Source of the DNA: Myxococcales bacterium
Lineage (GTDB): Bacteria; Myxococcota_A; Polyangia; Polyangiales; JAFGIB01
Assembly (NCBI GenBank): GCA_029880325.1
Contig: JAOUOP010000025.1
Location: 1 to 64,000 of the forward strand
Length of the DNA: 64,000 bases
Direction: 5' to 3'
The position numbers and the translations under genes were made by a program. The notes beneath the pieces were generated by a model. The model was not told where the DNA came from and did not search any database. It saw nothing but the letters and a program-made list of their open reading frames with translations. This document shows, in pieces, positions 8,162 to 17,766 of this stretch (position 1 is its first letter; each line of letters starts with the position of its first letter).

Positions 8162-9519
8162 AGCCGCGCCATCGGGTCTCCTGGGGAGAGGGGCTGCTGA
8201 TGCTCCCCCAACACCTGCAGCAACTGGATGCCTACCACGAGAGCCTGGTCGCCACCCGCGTACATGCCCTCGAGCCCCTGAGCTGGGGCGTGGCCCAAAT
8301 GGCCTTCGACGACCACGCGTTGGGCCAAAATTCCGTGGGGCTGCGAAGCTTCGCCGGGGTGTTGCCCGACGGCGCTCCGCTGTGGCTCGGCGAGGGCAAT
8401 CCACTGCCGGTTCCGCGCAGTGTCGAGGGCCACTTTCCGCCATCGCAAGCGGCGCTGGAGGTCTATCTCGGCGTCCCCAAGGAGCGAAGCGGCGTCAGCA
8501 ACTACGGCGGCGGCGCAGACGGCCTGCGCTACGAGCTACAGTCACGTCCAATCCACGACGTCGCCGCCGACGACCAGGTCGCCGACGTCGAGTTTGCGCG
8601 CCTCAACGCGGCCCTGCTTTTTGGGGACGAAGCACGCGACGGGCACGTCGCCATGAAAATCGCCGAGGTCAGACGCAATGCGGACGGGGCGCTCGCGATC
8701 TCCGACAGCTACATTCCGCCATGTCTTCAGATCGGCGCGTCATCCGTGCTCAGCCTGGCCCTGCAGCGCCTGGTGACCAAGGCCGTATCGCGACATCGTG
8801 CGCTCAACGAATCGAGGCGCCATGCTGGCGACGGCCGCGTCGAATACACGGCGGCCGACGTGACCCGCTTCCTGCAGCTATCGGCCATCAACGGCGCGCT
8901 TCCAGGGCTCAATCATCTCTTGCAGGCGGGTGACCTACACCCGCGGGCCGTATTTCTGCAGCTCGCGCAGCTGGCGGGCCAGCTGGCGACGGTCTCGGCA
9001 ACGGCGGACATGACCCAGCCCATACCCTTCGACTACCTGGACCTGCGCCGCACCTTCGAGCCGCTCTTCGCGCTGCTGGACGAGTTGCTGTCCTTCGTCG
9101 ACGCTGAGCAATTCGTGCGCTGCACGCTCACGGTCCACGGCAACACCTACGTCGGAGAGTTGAACGACGAGCGACTGCCACGCTGCAGCCGCTATCTCTT
9201 CGCGGTGGAGAGCCCACTGCCCCGGGCCCACGTGATCGAGGAGTTCATCAGCAAGGCCAAGATCGCCTCCCACGACGACATCGACATCGTCACGGCCCAG
9301 TCGATCCGCGGCGTGCCGGTGGCAGCCAACGAGAAGTTGCCCCCGCAGATTCCGCCCAAGGCCGGCGTGGTCTACTTCGACGTCACCGTCGACAAGGACT
9401 TCGTGTATTGGCGACACGTCTGGCAGGATCGCAACGTGGAGGTTCGCATGCCGCCATCGTTCGATCGCAACAAGACCACGCTGCAGCTGCTGGGCGTGCT
9501 CGAGGCGCAGGGTGGCTAG
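8158..9519 (+). CDS. tssK: T6SS baseplate protein TssK
   Basis: This 453-residue protein is recognised from the TssK-typical opening V-S-W-G-E-G-L-L-M-L-P-Q-H and overall length. TssK trimers connect the cytoplasmic baseplate to the TssL/TssM membrane complex. The start is GTG 8158, which overlaps the tssJ stop as GTGA, with a G-run ribosome-binding site about 9 nt upstream. A frame opening at 8128 is possible but adds ten residues with no support. The 3' end overlaps tssL by 8 bp, so tssJ, tssK and tssL look translationally coupled. Confidence 0.92.
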   Translation: MKPRHRVSWGEGLLMLPQHLQQLDAYHESLVATRVHALEPLSWGVAQMAFDDHALGQNSVGLRSFAGVLPDGAPLWLGEGNPLPVPRSVEGHFPPSQAALEVYLGVPKERSGVSNYGGGADGLRYELQSRPIHDVAADDQVADVEFARLNAALLFGDEARDGHVAMKIAEVRRNADGALAISDSYIPPCLQIGASSVLSLALQRLVTKAVSRHRALNESRRHAGDGRVEYTAADVTRFLQLSAINGALPGLNHLLQAGDLHPRAVFLQLAQLAGQLATVSATADMTQPIPFDYLDLRRTFEPLFALLDELLSFVDAEQFVRCTLTVHGNTYVGELNDERLPRCSRYLFAVESPLPRAHVIEEFISKAKIASHDDIDIVTAQSIRGVPVAANEKLPPQIPPKAGVVYFDVTVDKDFVYWRHVWQDRNVEVRMPPSFDRNKTTLQLLGVLEAQGG

Positions 9520-10270
9520 GGCCTCGGACAGGCGGCGCCGTCGCGGTCCGGAGCACCACAGCAGCGGCGAGCGTGAGCTTTTGGGAAGTGGCGGCATCAA
9601 CGGCGCGGTGCGTCCATTTCTCAGCACCGTCATGGAGTTGGTCCAATTGGGGGCTGACCGCCGGCCCCCCGCCGAGATCGCCCATCGCCAGGTGCGCGAG
9701 ATTCTCGAAGGCGCCATTGCCGATGTTTCCAAGCTCGAACTCGAAGCCGAGGATGTGCAGGACGTGCGCTACGCCCTGGTCGCCTTTGCCGACGAGATGC
9801 TCCAGCTGGAGCCGGGTCGCTTTCAGGAGTTCTGGAACAGTCACCTGCTGCAAGAAGAGTACTTCGGGCGCTCGTTGGCCGGCGAGAAGTTCTACGAGCG
9901 CCTGGCCGACGTGCGCGCCGATGCGCGCCGTCGCGATGTGCTGCTGGTCTACTACCTGTGTATGGTCTTCGGCTACCGGGGCAAGTACCGCGGTAGCGGC
10001 GGCATGGCCTTCGAGAACCTGCTCGACGATGTCTGCGCCGATCTCCGAACCGCCACAGGTTCGGTGAGCGCGCGCGACCTGGCGCCCCTCGGCGAGCGTC
10101 CCGACGAACCGGAGGTCAACGGCCGCCGCAACCTGCTCTTGCAGGCGTTCGCAGTCTCGGTCGCCGTCATGGCGGTCATCCTCTACGCCGGCCTGTGGCT
10201 CGTGATCGACGACGAGGCCACCGACATCCGCGAGCTCATCACCGATCAACGCAAGCTGTTGTCCAACTAG
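9512..10270 (+). CDS. tssL: T6SS inner-membrane protein TssL (DotU family)
   Basis: This 252-residue protein has an Arg-rich cytoplasmic N-terminus, a helical DotU/IcmH domain (about 30-190; A-L-V-A-F-A-D-E-M and a conserved F-Y-E-R-L segment) and one C-terminal transmembrane helix (about 211-233). A short periplasmic tail follows. There is no OmpA-like peptidoglycan-binding extension, so anchoring to the wall would need another protein. TssL and TssM form the inner-membrane part of the T6SS channel. The start is GTG 9512, inside the end of tssK. The TssM gene follows after 19 bp. Confidence 0.9.
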   Translation: MARASDRRRRRGPEHHSSGERELLGSGGINGAVRPFLSTVMELVQLGADRRPPAEIAHRQVREILEGAIADVSKLELEAEDVQDVRYALVAFADEMLQLEPGRFQEFWNSHLLQEEYFGRSLAGEKFYERLADVRADARRRDVLLVYYLCMVFGYRGKYRGSGGMAFENLLDDVCADLRTATGSVSARDLAPLGERPDEPEVNGRRNLLLQAFAVSVAVMAVILYAGLWLVIDDEATDIRELITDQRKLLSN

Positions 10271-10289
10271 AGGAGTAAGAAGGGGCGCC

Positions 10290-13200
10290 ATGCAAACCAA
10301 GTACCTGGTCGCAGCCCTTGCCGGACTCTTCGTGCTCCTGGTCGGCTTCGCGTGGTGGGTGTGGTTCGCAACCGAGCAGTCTTTCGGCATCCTGATTCCG
10401 CTGCTGTTCACGCTGCTGCCGCCCATGGTCGTGTTGACGATCTTCGCGGTCTCGCGAATGCAGGCGGGCAAGGGCGCCCAGGGCCTGGAGAAGGCCATCC
10501 GCGAGTCGCCGCGCGCCGACAGCGGCGAAATCAAGCAGATGCAGCGCGAGTTCGAAGCAGCGGTCGACGCGCTGAAACGCTCGAAGCTTGCCAAGTCCGG
10601 CGACAGCCGCGACGCCCTCTACCGACTTCCCTGGTATGTGGTGATCGGGCCGCCCGCCTGCGGCAAAACTACCCTGCTGCGCAACTCCGGCCTGCAATTC
10701 CCGGAGATTCCAGGTACCGGCCGGCGGGTGAAGGTCAAGGGCATCGGCGGCACGCGCAACTGCGACTGGTTCCTCACCAACCGCGCCGTACTGCTCGACA
10801 CCGCCGGTCGCTGGACGATGGAGGAAGAAGACCACGACGAGTGGCTGGCCTTCCTCGACTTGCTCAAAAGACATCGTGGCGCCCATCCGCTCAACGGCCT
10901 GATCGCCGCCATCAACATCGACGCCATCGGAAGTGCCGACGACTCCGAGATCGAGGATATGGCCAACCGGATGCGCGAGCGTCTGGACGAGGTGATGGCG
11001 CGCCTGGGCCTGTCGCTGCCGATCTACATGATGTTTACGAAGTGCGACCTGATCCAGGGCTTCGTCGACACCTTTGGAACGCTTTCGCGCTCGGAGCGCG
11101 AGCGGGTCTGGGGCTTCACGCGGCCGCTGTCGCAGCCCCTGGACATCCCGGCCGAATACTTCGAGCACCGCTTCGACGAGCTATGCGACACGCTGGAACT
11201 CTTCGGCCTGCAGCGCCTGCCGGAGGAAACCGACGGCTCGACCCTGCGGTTGATCTACGAATTTCCCTCCCAGCTGCGCTCGATCAAGGAAAAGCTTAGC
11301 GCCTTCACCGCAACGCTCTTCGAGGACAACGTCTATCAGGAGACCCCGGTGCTGCGGGGCGTCTACTTCACCAGCGGCACCCAGGAAGGCGCACCGGCCG
11401 ACCTGCTCGCCAGCAAGCTGGCCAGTGCCCTCAAAGTGCGCCACCTGCTACCCGAAGCTCCGCAGGCCGACGAGGCCAAGGCCTACTTTCTCAAGCAGAT
11501 GCTCAGCGACGTCGTCTTCGAGGACGACGACATCGCCACCACCAGCCAGGTCGAGATCGTGCGCCGGCACCGGCGCCGCTTGGTGTGGACCAGCGTCACC
11601 TTCGCGCTGTCGGCGCTGCTCACGATACCGGCGAGCTTCGCCTACGCCTGGAACTCCAGTGCGCTCTCGGACACGCGCGAGCGCATCGAGCGCTGGTACC
11701 AGGAGTCGGAGCTGCCCGCCGACGGCGCCTCGGCGGCCGAAGCCCTGCGTCCCCTCTACGAAGATCTGGAGCAGTACGAAGACGGTCGGCCGTCATTCTG
11801 GGCCGGCTTTGGCATCTACCGCGGCGATGACGTCGTAGGACCTCTGCGCGAGCACTTCGGCCAGGTGATCAAGGCGTGGGTCGTGCGCCCGCTGCTGGCG
11901 GTCGATAGCCTGCAGATGCGCGAGGTCAAGCAACAGCTGCTCAGCATTCGCGAGGCCAAGCCGGGCGAAGCCGTCAAGGTGCCCGACGAACAGCACGAGG
12001 GACTGCTGGAAATGGTCAAACTGCAGCTGCTCTTGGCCGACAGCCGTGGGCCGCGCGTGCCGGCAGTGGCATCCAAACAAGGCTGGATCGTAGATCAGCT
12101 GCTCAAGCGTTGGGGCCTCGCCGACCGCGAAGGTGACCAGGGGCTTCAGAAGAAGGCCCTGCGACGCTACGTGGAGCTGCTGAGCAAGAACGAAGCGCTC
12201 GCCATCGACATCGATGACGACACGGTGAACTTCGCGCGCACTGCGCTCAGCGGCGACAGCCCCGCCGAACGCGCCCTCAATGGTCTGGTCGCGCGTTTTC
12301 GCTCCGAGGACCTCGACCTCGCCAAGCTCACCGGCCCCACGGTCGCCCTCAGCGCCGAGGGCACGATCCCGGGAGCCTTCACGCACGCGGCCTGGGCGCA
12401 CGTCTACCGCATGATCGAAGGGGGAACGGCCTTCGAGTCCGTCGGCGAGCACTGGGTTCTCGGCGGCGTCGAGGCCGCAGGCGGCTCCGACGACAGGGTC
12501 CAGTCCGAGCGCGGCCGCGCCCTGCGCGCTGCCTACCTCGAGCGTTACCAGCGGGAGTGGAAGGCGCTTCTATCTTCGCTGAACGTTCGGCAGCCGACCG
12601 TGCGCGGTGAGATCGAAGCCGTGGTCGGCGAGATGGCACGTCCCGACGGCCCACTCAACCGCCTGTTGGCCAACGTCTCCAAGCACACCAAGCTCGAGGA
12701 CTTCGGCACCCACATCGAGCTCGAAAAGAAGGAAGGCCAGGAAGGCGCACCGCCACCGGCGGCGCCTCGCAGCGCTGATCTGAGGAAGCTCGAAGAAGCC
12801 TTTCAGGGTTTCACGGCGTTCTCAGAACAGCTGGGTCAGTACCAGAGCCAGCTGCGCGAGAGCCTGACCGCCTATTCCCTGGGCCAGTCCGACCCCAGCC
12901 AAAAGGTTCAGCTCGGGGAAAAGCTCAGGGCGGCGAGCGCCAGCGTGGAGATCCTGCTGACGGGGCTGCCCGGTGACTGGAGCGACGTCTGGAGCCGCGT
13001 GCTGCGACCGCCCTTCGTGGCCTTCAGCGGAGAGGTCTCCAAGGGCGAGCGTCACGCGCTCGATGAACTCTGGTGCAACGGCGTGGTTCGTCCGTTCATG
13101 GACAAGGTCGGCAATGCCTACCCGCTTAACCCTGCGGCGAAGAAAAGCGCTTCGCTAAGTGCGCTCAGCAGCGTGCTGGCACCGTCGGAGGGCGAGCTGT

Positions 13201-13799
13201 GGCGCTTCCACGCCGAGCAACTGGACGGCAAGGTGGTCAGTCGGCAGGGCGACCGCTTCAGGCTCGAACCCGGCGGCTCTGGCATCGCCTACAACGTTCG
13301 CGTGCCGGACTTCCTCAGCCGTGCCTGGGCCCTCAGGGACGCCCTCTTCCCCGATGGCGGCCCCAGCCCGAAGGTTAGCTTCGACGTGCGCATTCGGGGC
13401 GCCAGCGACCTGCGCAAGACGGTGCTCTCGGTGGGCGGCAAGGCCGTGGAGTACACCAACGGGCCGCTGCTGTGGCAGCGACTGGAGTGGCCTGGCCAGG
13501 ACCCCATGGCCGGAGCCACCCTGAGCATCGTGCGCAACGACAACCGCCCCAACCCGCCGCTCAAGATGTCGGGCGAATGGGGCCTGTTCAAGCTGCTCAA
13601 GAAGGGAGCGATCGCTGAACGTGGCGCCGGCGGGCGTTCCTTCAGCGTGGTCTGGCAACCCGCGGTGGGGGAGCGCATCTGGATGGACTTCCGCGCCGTG
13701 GGCGATTCCGACCTGCTGCAACGCTTGCCGCCGCGCGCGGCCCTGCGCCCACCGGGTTCGCTAACCGCCGGCGGCGTGGCGTGCAGGGCCGCACAATGA
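10290..13799 (+). CDS. tssM: T6SS inner-membrane protein TssM (IcmF family)
   Basis: This protein of 1169 residues is the normal length for TssM. Two N-terminal transmembrane helices (about 4-26 and 31-53) precede a cytoplasmic NTPase-like domain with an intact Walker A motif, GPPACGKTT (about 120-128). A third transmembrane segment lies at about 430-452. The large periplasmic part that follows would bind TssJ. An AGGAG ribosome-binding site stands upstream of the ATG. Some TssM proteins lack Walker A; here it is kept, so nucleotide binding is plausible. The gene lies in the continuous tssJ-tagF run, with only 4 bp to tagF. Confidence 0.95.
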   Translation: MQTKYLVAALAGLFVLLVGFAWWVWFATEQSFGILIPLLFTLLPPMVVLTIFAVSRMQAGKGAQGLEKAIRESPRADSGEIKQMQREFEAAVDALKRSKLAKSGDSRDALYRLPWYVVIGPPACGKTTLLRNSGLQFPEIPGTGRRVKVKGIGGTRNCDWFLTNRAVLLDTAGRWTMEEEDHDEWLAFLDLLKRHRGAHPLNGLIAAINIDAIGSADDSEIEDMANRMRERLDEVMARLGLSLPIYMMFTKCDLIQGFVDTFGTLSRSERERVWGFTRPLSQPLDIPAEYFEHRFDELCDTLELFGLQRLPEETDGSTLRLIYEFPSQLRSIKEKLSAFTATLFEDNVYQETPVLRGVYFTSGTQEGAPADLLASKLASALKVRHLLPEAPQADEAKAYFLKQMLSDVVFEDDDIATTSQVEIVRRHRRRLVWTSVTFALSALLTIPASFAYAWNSSALSDTRERIERWYQESELPADGASAAEALRPLYEDLEQYEDGRPSFWAGFGIYRGDDVVGPLREHFGQVIKAWVVRPLLAVDSLQMREVKQQLLSIREAKPGEAVKVPDEQHEGLLEMVKLQLLLADSRGPRVPAVASKQGWIVDQLLKRWGLADREGDQGLQKKALRRYVELLSKNEALAIDIDDDTVNFARTALSGDSPAERALNGLVARFRSEDLDLAKLTGPTVALSAEGTIPGAFTHAAWAHVYRMIEGGTAFESVGEHWVLGGVEAAGGSDDRVQSERGRALRAAYLERYQREWKALLSSLNVRQPTVRGEIEAVVGEMARPDGPLNRLLANVSKHTKLEDFGTHIELEKKEGQEGAPPPAAPRSADLRKLEEAFQGFTAFSEQLGQYQSQLRESLTAYSLGQSDPSQKVQLGEKLRAASASVEILLTGLPGDWSDVWSRVLRPPFVAFSGEVSKGERHALDELWCNGVVRPFMDKVGNAYPLNPAAKKSASLSALSSVLAPSEGELWRFHAEQLDGKVVSRQGDRFRLEPGGSGIAYNVRVPDFLSRAWALRDALFPDGGPSPKVSFDVRIRGASDLRKTVLSVGGKAVEYTNGPLLWQRLEWPGQDPMAGATLSIVRNDNRPNPPLKMSGEWGLFKLLKKGAIAERGAGGRSFSVVWQPAVGERIWMDFRAVGDSDLLQRLPPRAALRPPGSLTAGGVACRAAQ

Positions 13800-13803
13800 G
13801 GCG

Positions 13804-14730
13804 ATGATGAACTCGGAAACGGACGGTGGCGAGGTCACCTTGCTCGGCAAGGTCCCGGCGCGGGCAGATTTTGTGCGCCTCAACCACGGCAGTGCATTGG
13901 CGATGGCCTTCGACCAATGGCTGGAGCACAACCTGGAGGAGCTGCTGCTGGCGGGCAAGCGTTCGTTGCCCGCCGCCCGCTTTATGTTCACCGAAGGTGA
14001 TGGTGGCGGTGCCCTGGTGGGCGCGCTCGCACCGAGCCGCGACAAGGCCGGACGCGCCTTTCCCATCACGCTTTTCGCAGCCGCCCCCCCCAGCGTCCTG
14101 AGCGCACGGCCTTTCGCTGTTCCGGCCGCATCGGAACCGCTGCTGCAGGCGGCGGAGGGCTTCTTCGACGAACTCGGCGGGCTCGACTACGACGCGATCA
14201 AGGCCCGCATGGCCCAGTTCACGGCCCCCAGCGCCGACGACTACGCAACGGCCGCCGAAGCGGTGAGCACCCAGTTGGCCGCCACCGGGCCCGAAGCCTT
14301 CGCCGAGCGCGTCTTCGGCTCGGCGCAGCAGGCGGGTGAGCAGGTGGGGGTCGGTCATGCGCTCTTGACCGTGCGCGAGTTGGGCCGGCGCGGCGGTCGC
14401 GTCGTCGAATGCCCGGTGGTTGAACCCATCGACGCGGCGTTTTGGCTCGCCCTGGCACACGGAGGTGGGGCCGCAGCCCTTTGTTATTGCTGGACCCGAC
14501 CCGACGAGACCTCGGTCGCCTCGCGCCTGCTCTTGAGCGCGGGTCGCGCGCCCAACCACACCCTATTGTGGCTGGCCGCTCCCAAGCCGGCCGCCGGCAA
14601 ATTTTCGGTTCTCTCCTCGCCCGCGTCGATGGGCCTGGACGGAGACCGTGATCCCGGGCGGCAGGAACACGACGCCTTCATGCGGAGCCAGAGCCTGGCC
14701 TCGTACCTGGAGCAGCGCTCCCGCGACTGA
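13804..14730 (+). CDS. tagF: T6SS-associated protein TagF
   Basis: This 308-residue protein opens with L-G-K-V-P-A-R-A-D-F-V-R, the signature of the TagF/ImpM family, and keeps the G-R-A-F-P-I-T motif. In P. aeruginosa TagF represses T6SS assembly post-translationally and acts with the FHA protein. Its place between tssM and a kinase gene fits a regulatory module of fha, tagF and kinase. No PppA-type phosphatase gene is seen beside it. The 3' end is followed by about 165 bp holding a candidate promoter for the kinase gene. Confidence 0.88.
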   Translation: MMNSETDGGEVTLLGKVPARADFVRLNHGSALAMAFDQWLEHNLEELLLAGKRSLPAARFMFTEGDGGGALVGALAPSRDKAGRAFPITLFAAAPPSVLSARPFAVPAASEPLLQAAEGFFDELGGLDYDAIKARMAQFTAPSADDYATAAEAVSTQLAATGPEAFAERVFGSAQQAGEQVGVGHALLTVRELGRRGGRVVECPVVEPIDAAFWLALAHGGGAAALCYCWTRPDETSVASRLLLSAGRAPNHTLLWLAAPKPAAGKFSVLSSPASMGLDGDRDPGRQEHDAFMRSQSLASYLEQRSRD

Positions 14731-14805
14731 AGCCTCGCGGATATAAAGCCCAGTCTTTTCAGTTGATTACGCCGCACGGTGAGGAATCCTCGGGGGGCGA
14801 TCGAT

Positions 14806-14833
14806 TTGCTCCGTAGGCGAAAGCCGGTATGCT
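14806..14833 (+). promoter_or_regulatory. candidate promoter of the T6SS kinase gene
   Basis: TTGCTC (14806-14811) and TATGCT (14828-14833) are 16 bp apart. A start near 14840 would leave a leader of about 55 nt before the ATG at 14896. The boxes are imperfect, so this is tentative, but it agrees with the downstream start chosen for the kinase. Confidence 0.3.
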
Positions 14834-14895
14834 TGAGCGCCGAGGTGGGGTCATCCGCGTCACTGGGGGCCCACACTCACCCGGCGAGTGGCAAG

Positions 14896-16548
14896 ATGCA
14901 CTTACCAGCAGTAGGGGATCTCATTGATGGCGGTAAGTACCGGATCGATGAGCGTATCGGCGCTGGCGGTATGGGGGTCGTCTATGCGGCGACCCACGTC
15001 ACGCTTCGCAAACGCCGCGCCATCAAGTGGCTGCTACCGAAGCTAGCCCGCGACGACAGGGCGGTGCAGCGCTTCCTCGACGAAGCGCGCATCGCCGCAC
15101 GCATCGACCATGGGAACGTGGTCTCTCCCATCGACGTCAGCGACGACACCGGCGCGCCCTACATCGTCATGGAGTTGCTGCGTGGGCAGTCGCTCGCCGA
15201 TTACCTCGAAGAGGGTCTTCTGCCCTTTGAAAAGGTAGGCCGCATCTTCATGCCCGTGTTGCAGGGCGTGGCCGCCGCCCATGACCAACGCATCGTCCAT
15301 CGCGACCTGAAGCCGGCCAATATCTTCCTGGCCGAGTGGAGTGGCGAGGGGCGCATTCCGAAGATCCTCGACTTTGGCATCGCCAAGCTGCTGGATGGGG
15401 CGCAGACCTCGGGCATGCACGCCCTGGGCGGCCTCACCGACCAGGGCGCCCTGCTCGGAACCATCCAGTATATGTCGCCCGAACAGCTCAAGGACTCGAG
15501 TTCGGTCGGGCCGCAGGCCGACGTTTATGCCCTGGGCGTCATCCTCTACCGCATGCTCTCGGGCAAGATGCCCTTCGAGGGCAACCTGCTGGATCTGGCG
15601 CTGCGCATCCGCGAGGGCCGCCCGACACCCCTGAGCCAGCATGTTCCCGAGCTGCCCCAGGGCCTCGAAGCGGTGGTGATGCGGGCGCTGGGCACCTCGT
15701 TGGCCGACCGCTATTCCGATGTGCGTAGCTTCGCCAACGCGCTCAAGCCCTTTTTTCCCGGGCACGCGCTGGACTTCAGCCCGGACCTGCGCAAGTCGCG
15801 ACCCCTTCCCATTTCGGAGTTACCACCCGGCCAGGACGGAGCCGAAGCCCTCGCGCACGCCGCCACCCAGCTGGCGCTACCCGCACCGCCCAGACTTCCC
15901 GGCGCCGAGCCGTTCGCGGAGGACGCAGCGCTTTCGAGTTCTGACCGGTCGGCGACTGCGGCGGCGCGCGAAAACTCGACCTTTCATCCCGTGGCCTCAC
16001 AGGCGCCCGGACGGCGTCCGCGGCGTCCGACCGTGCTTATCGCGGGCCTGGGCGCCTTGGCATTGGTCGCGGTGGCGGCGATCGCCCTTTTCGGTGAAGG
16101 CGCAAGCGCTCCGCCCCCCGCTGGCGGAGCGGCGAATGCGGCACCCTCCAAAAGTAGCGAGCCCGAGCCACCGTCGCCGCCGGACGTGGTTGGCGCTCTC
16201 GCACAAGCGCAGGCCCCAGCTGCCGCGGCCCAGGCGCAGCCAGACGCTGGTGCGCCGGCCGAACCGCTGGTGCAAGACGACAGCGATGGCTGGACAACAC
16301 CACCGATCGAAGCAGCGTCACCGCCGCCCCTAGCGCCCACCGACACGACGCGACCCGGCTCTGCGGCGACCCGCCCAGCGCGCCCGGCCAAGACCGCGTC
16401 GACCAAGCCGGCTGACGCAAAGCCCGCGCAAGCCACCGGCCCCAGTCGGCTCGACCTCTTGCTGGGCGTGGGCACCGACTCCAGCAACAAGGCACCCAAA
16501 AAGGAAGACAAGAGTTCGCTCTTGAATACCCTTTTGGGCTCCGACTGA
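14896..16548 (+). CDS. membrane Ser/Thr protein kinase in the T6SS locus (PpkA-like role)
   Basis: This 550-residue Hanks-type kinase has all main motifs: glycine loop GAGGMGVV (22-29), lysine K44 in A-I-K, catalytic HRDLKPAN (135-142), DFG (159-161) and M-S-P-E-Q. The kinase domain ends near 300. A linker leads to one transmembrane helix (about 378-398), and the outer part is Pro/Ala-rich and low-complexity, with no recognised sensor domain. By position and by the presence of fha it is a candidate for the threonine-phosphorylation switch of this T6SS. The start at 14896 is preferred: the fold begins directly after it, while the longer frame from 14779 adds 39 residues upstream of and across a candidate promoter. 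Confidence 0.85.
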   Translation: MHLPAVGDLIDGGKYRIDERIGAGGMGVVYAATHVTLRKRRAIKWLLPKLARDDRAVQRFLDEARIAARIDHGNVVSPIDVSDDTGAPYIVMELLRGQSLADYLEEGLLPFEKVGRIFMPVLQGVAAAHDQRIVHRDLKPANIFLAEWSGEGRIPKILDFGIAKLLDGAQTSGMHALGGLTDQGALLGTIQYMSPEQLKDSSSVGPQADVYALGVILYRMLSGKMPFEGNLLDLALRIREGRPTPLSQHVPELPQGLEAVVMRALGTSLADRYSDVRSFANALKPFFPGHALDFSPDLRKSRPLPISELPPGQDGAEALAHAATQLALPAPPRLPGAEPFAEDAALSSSDRSATAAARENSTFHPVASQAPGRRPRRPTVLIAGLGALALVAVAAIALFGEGASAPPPAGGAANAAPSKSSEPEPPSPPDVVGALAQAQAPAAAAQAQPDAGAPAEPLVQDDSDGWTTPPIEAASPPPLAPTDTTRPGSAATRPARPAKTASTKPADAKPAQATGPSRLDLLLGVGTDSSNKAPKKEDKSSLLNTLLGSD

Positions 16549-16684
16549 CGGCCGATCACGCGCACACCATGGCGTTGCTGCCTGCGGAGTGACGACCGAA
16601 GAGCCCGGCAAAAGCGAGGCGATTGCTTGTGGTTCCGCGATCAGCCGTGTAACTTGCCGCTTTCCAAAGGGGAGCGCGCGAGCG

Positions 16685-17626
16685 ATGGTCAAAAGTGTAC
16701 TGCGGCTCTTGTCGATCGCGGCTCTGCTCGTCGCGGCTGCCGTACCCGCGTTGGCCCAGGGCGGCGCCAAGAGCTACGAAGAACTCATCAAAATGGGCGA
16801 GTCGGCCGTAATCGGATCCGACTGGAACGCGTGTGTCGAACACTTCTCCACCGCCCACGCCCAGCGCAAGACCGAGGTCACCTTTCTCGCCCTCGGCCGC
16901 TGCGAACTCGAACGCGGTCGTTTTCTCGACGCGCTGCGCTTCTTACAGGAAGGCATGCGTTTTTCGCTGACCGAAGGCCAGCGCAAGACGGTGGTCATGC
17001 TAACCGAGCGCGCGCGGCAGCAGCTGGGACGTTATCGGGTCGAGCTCGAGCCGAGCAGCGCAAGCCTGATGATCGCTGGCCAGCAAGTTGTGCCGGACGC
17101 TGAAGGCCACGTCTGGCTGCAGATCGGAACCCACCCGGTCACGGTCTCGGCCCCCGGCCACGAGTCCTTCGAAGGCGAAGTCACCGTCGAGTCCGGCGCC
17201 GACGGCTCCCTGCGCTATGCCCTGAAGCAGCTGGAGGAAGCCCCCCTAGCCCCGCCGGTCGCGCCACCGGAGGCGAGCGAAGAGCCCAGTGACTTTCCGG
17301 TGGTGCCGGTGGTCGTCGCTTCCATCGGCGGCGCCATGCTCATCGGCTCCATCGTCACCGGTGTGTTGGCGCTCGGCCACGAGTCGGACCTCGAGGACCG
17401 CTGCGACGCGGAGAGGCGCTGTGACATCAGCCTGAAAAACACCCGCGACGGCGCTGGAACGCTGGCGATTGTCACTGACGTTCTGTGGATCGGGGGCGCT
17501 GCTGCAGTGACGACGGGTGCCCTGCTGCTGCTGCTCGGTTCGGACGGAGACGAGGGGCCGGCCGCTCAGGCCAGCGTTCACATAGGTCCGGGCGAAGCTG
17601 CCATCGTGTGGAATGGGCGCTTCTGA
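16685..17626 (+). CDS. secreted or membrane protein with TPR-like and PEGA-like parts
   Basis: This 313-residue protein starts with a cleavable signal (ending V-P-A-L-A-Q). Residues about 27-115 are helical and resemble a single tetratricopeptide-like unit (S-Y-E-E-L-I-K-M-G, A-L-G-R-C-E-L-E-R-G). Residues about 118-185 form a PEGA-like beta segment (YRVELEPSSASLMIAGQQVV, then H-P-V-T-V-S-A-P-G-H). A Pro-rich linker and two hydrophobic segments (about 207-232 and 266-288) follow, enclosing a short Cys-containing loop. Such proteins are common in myxobacteria, but their function is unknown. It lies between the T6SS kinase and tssA, on the same strand as both. ATG 16685 gives the signal peptide. 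Confidence 0.7.
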   Translation: MVKSVLRLLSIAALLVAAAVPALAQGGAKSYEELIKMGESAVIGSDWNACVEHFSTAHAQRKTEVTFLALGRCELERGRFLDALRFLQEGMRFSLTEGQRKTVVMLTERARQQLGRYRVELEPSSASLMIAGQQVVPDAEGHVWLQIGTHPVTVSAPGHESFEGEVTVESGADGSLRYALKQLEEAPLAPPVAPPEASEEPSDFPVVPVVVASIGGAMLIGSIVTGVLALGHESDLEDRCDAERRCDISLKNTRDGAGTLAIVTDVLWIGGAAAVTTGALLLLLGSDGDEGPAAQASVHIGPGEAAIVWNGRF

Positions 17627-17681
17627 CCGAGTACTGGCGTCCGCCGTCCGGGCGGCGGGCGCGCCCCTTTTCCGCCGTCGC

Positions 17682-17714
17682 GCTGCCACAGTGGTGGCAG
17701 CAGCTGTGGCTGCC
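17682..17714 (+). promoter_or_regulatory. two mutually exclusive hairpins in the leader of the 17767 gene
   Basis: GCTGCCAC (17682-17689) pairs perfectly with GTGGCAGC (17694-17701) across a 4-nt loop. The segment GGCAGC (17696-17701), part of that stem, pairs equally with GCTGCC (17709-17714) across a 7-nt loop. Only one stem can form at a time. Just upstream, CCGCC (17641-17645) can pair with GGCGG (17651-17655), and a run of four T (17668-17671) follows. The layout resembles an attenuator, but no ligand or leader peptide is apparent. Confidence 0.35.
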
Positions 17715-17766
17715 CTGCGCGCCACGGTCTATCCGAAGTGGGCTCGATAAGAGATCGGGGTTCGAA

